Source: an archaeon
GTDB taxonomy: Archaea; Aenigmatarchaeota; Aenigmatarchaeia; CG10238-14; SCSR01
DNA: 15,412 nucleotides
Reading direction: 5' to 3'
NCBI GenBank assembly: GCA_004297575.1
Contig: SCSR01000106.1
Span: 1-15,412 of the forward strand
The position numbers were made by a program, and so were the translations under genes. The notes under the pieces are model-generated. The model worked only from the letters and a program-made list of their open reading frames with translations, made no database searches and was not told the origin of the DNA. This document shows, one piece after another, positions 13,924 through 15,412 of the stretch (its first letter is position 1; each line of letters opens with the position of its first letter).

Positions 13924-15412
13924 TCACATGAACGCTTCCATGTCTGCTGCATCAAGGCTCTTGCCCAGCTTGTATTTCGCAATCGCATCCTCCAATCTCA
14001 CGCCTCTATCAGAATTCACGCTGTTCCTCTGCCTGACCTTTATAAGAACCGGATAATTGACAGCCTCACCGACAACAAGTGCCTCTCCCACTTTCAATCC
14101 CGGTATCATGTCCAGCACATCGCGTGATATCCCTTCGCTTGATTCCTCTATGTGTTTCAGATCCATCGGGTTTGTTATCCTGAGAATGATGTTGGTGTTG
14201 CATTGCGACAATGCCGTGATGGACAGCCTCTTCGGTCTCTGGGTGATGAGAGTCATGCATGCGTGGAACTTTCTTCCTTCACGTGCGATTTGTTCTATGA
14301 CGCCTCTTGACACTGCACGCTCCTCTTCCTCCCCTCCAGGTGCGAACTGGTGCGCCTCTTCCACGAACATGATGAACGGCGGAATCTTTCCCTGCCTTCT
14401 TGCCTCGAAAAGTTTCTTTGCAAAATAAGCCACCACAATCTGTCTCTGTTTCAGATGCACGAAATCCGAGAGGTCGAAGATGTTCAGCTTGCCCGGCTGT
14501 GCGATCGTTTCTATCGAAGGCTTCTCTATGCTCTCAAACAACCCTGTGTAATTTAGATCAGCCAGCCATGATATCATCGGTATCTTTGTCTTCGGGTTGA
14601 TATCGCTGTTCTCCACTTCCGAAATCACGTCGAAGAGCGTGTATACCCTTTTTGTCTCGCGAAGCTTGTTGATGATCGGTAAGAGTTCTCTTCTCTGCAC
14701 TGCAGACATTTGCGGAATCAGTTCGCCGATGTTAGTTATGGACAATTTGTTCGTCGCGACTGCTATGTTTTCTGATGAGAACACGTTCACCATACTTCCG
14801 TACTTGCCTTCAGCAAAACCTGCATATTCCCCGTGCGGGTCGAAAACAATTATCGCAGGCTTGCCGAGTTCATCCCTCCTCTCAAGGATTTCTTCCATCA
14901 AGACTCCTGCAGTGTAGCTCTTTCCTGCTCCGGACATTGCAAGTATGGCGAGATGCTTTTGGAAAAGCTTCGTGAGGTTCAGATTAGCAGGCACTTCATG
15001 GAACTCCACCTTCCCTACTTTCACGCCATCGTTGCCGTCAAAACCGAAAAAGTCTGCAAGAAGACTCTCATCAGCCGAATGTACCTTGTCCCCTGGTGAT
15101 GGAGGAAAACTTGAACGATGCTGTCCGCCATTCGAGTATATTCCCAACGGCACTGCCTCTGCCACCGTATACTCCCACCTGCCTACAGGAAACTGCTCCA
15201 TCAATGGTCTGCCTGATTTCTGGTACTCGCTCACAGATTCGGCGCGCTCGAAATAATGATTCGTCTTGAAAACCTCTGACACCCGGCATATCATCAGCCC
15301 TTCATGCGTATCCAGCTGCACGAACTGGCCCTTTCTCACATGTGCCTTGTCATCGATTACAAACCTGAAGCTGCCTGTATTGGGCCCGTCCTCAGAAGTT
15401 ATGACTGTACCA
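13924..15412 (-). CDS. herA: HerA DNA translocase/helicase (N-terminus runs off the right edge)
   Basis: HerA is a hexameric FtsK/VirB4-type ATPase that pumps DNA through the NurA nuclease during end resection. The minus-strand frame is open to the window edge. The residues before the GTG at 15339 (GTVITSEDG...FRFVIDDKAHV) match the HAS-barrel domain, so that GTG is not the true start and only a few residues should be missing. The core shows Walker A LAILAMSGAGKSYT (near 14920-14950), a following EEILERR helix, FDPHGEY, Walker B FIMFVEEAHQFAP (near 14345-14375), and the sensor/arginine segment LITQRPKRLSITALSQCNTN followed by ILRITNPMD. The C-terminal GEALVVGEAVNYPVLIKVR is typical of the family. 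It is followed within four bases by a methyltransferase gene rather than by mre11 or nurA. Confidence 0.94.
   Translation of the reverse strand, partial: GTVITSEDGPNTGSFRFVIDDKAHVRKGQFVQLDTHEGLMICRVSEVFKTNHYFERAESVSEYQKSGRPLMEQFPVGRWEYTVAEAVPLGIYSNGGQHRSSFPPSPGDKVHSADESLLADFFGFDGNDGVKVGKVEFHEVPANLNLTKLFQKHLAILAMSGAGKSYTAGVLMEEILERRDELGKPAIIVFDPHGEYAGFAEGKYGSMVNVFSSENIAVATNKLSITNIGELIPQMSAVQRRELLPIINKLRETKRVYTLFDVISEVENSDINPKTKIPMISWLADLNYTGLFESIEKPSIETIAQPGKLNIFDLSDFVHLKQRQIVVAYFAKKLFEARRQGKIPPFIMFVEEAHQFAPGGEEEERAVSRGVIEQIAREGRKFHACMTLITQRPKRLSITALSQCNTNIILRITNPMDLKHIEESSEGISRDVLDMIPGLKVGEALVVGEAVNYPVLIKVRQRNSVNSDRGVRLEDAIAKYKLGKSLDAADMEAFM

Noticed and set aside
13924..15339. GTG at 15339 as the herA start
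   Set aside because: The frame continues to the window edge with residues that match the HAS-barrel, so the true start is outside the window.
1..15412. tRNA, rRNA, CRISPR, insertion sequence or integrase
   Set aside because: No cloverleaf, repeat-spacer pattern, terminal inverted repeats or transposase/recombinase motifs were seen, and coding density leaves little room.

Overview
The window looks like a piece of the compact chromosome of an uncultivated archaeon. The evidence is an archaeal-type aspartyl-tRNA synthetase, all four archaeal end-resection proteins (NurA, HerA, Mre11, Rad50), a TrmB-family regulator, and a TATA-like box about 25-32 bases before most first genes, as expected for leaderless archaeal transcripts. 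Gene packing is very tight. The lineage cannot be fixed from this sequence; a reduced-genome (DPANN-like) archaeon is only a guess.

Layout. (1) 1-600, minus: 5' part of aspS, divergent from guaA (680-2521), a single-chain GMP synthase of the long, human-like type. (2) 2594-3214: a protein with a single copy of the NDP-hexose 2,3-dehydratase fold, meeting nurA (3215-4282, minus) tail to tail with no spacer. (3) 4317-4601: a small two-helix membrane protein (PLDc_N type) divergent from nurA. (4) 4605-5888, minus: an eIF2B/ribose-bisphosphate-isomerase-family protein without the isomerase cysteine plus a 111-residue unknown, divergent from a TrmB-family regulator (5948-6706). (5) metG (6816-8285), then an unrecognised 262-residue protein (8324-9112). 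(6) mre11-rad50 (9162-12739, plus), overlapping by ATGA. (7) Minus strand, converging on rad50: herA (running off the right edge), a SAM-dependent methyltransferase and an unknown 130-residue protein.

How it fits together. Mre11-Rad50 and HerA-NurA together resect DNA double-strand breaks. In many archaea the four genes form one cluster. Here mre11-rad50 remain an operon, herA is convergent with it and carries two unfamiliar downstream genes, and nurA lies about 5 kb away. Several AT-rich genes of uncertain function are interleaved with GC-richer core genes, so the region looks like a mosaic.

No rRNA, tRNA, CRISPR array, insertion sequence or prophage gene was seen. No intergenic stretch exceeds about 110 bases. 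No clear new multi-gene system is evident. The best leads are the single-repeat hexose-dehydratase-like protein, the herA-linked methyltransferase pair, the cysteine-less IF2B-like/TrmB locus, and the odd metG leader.
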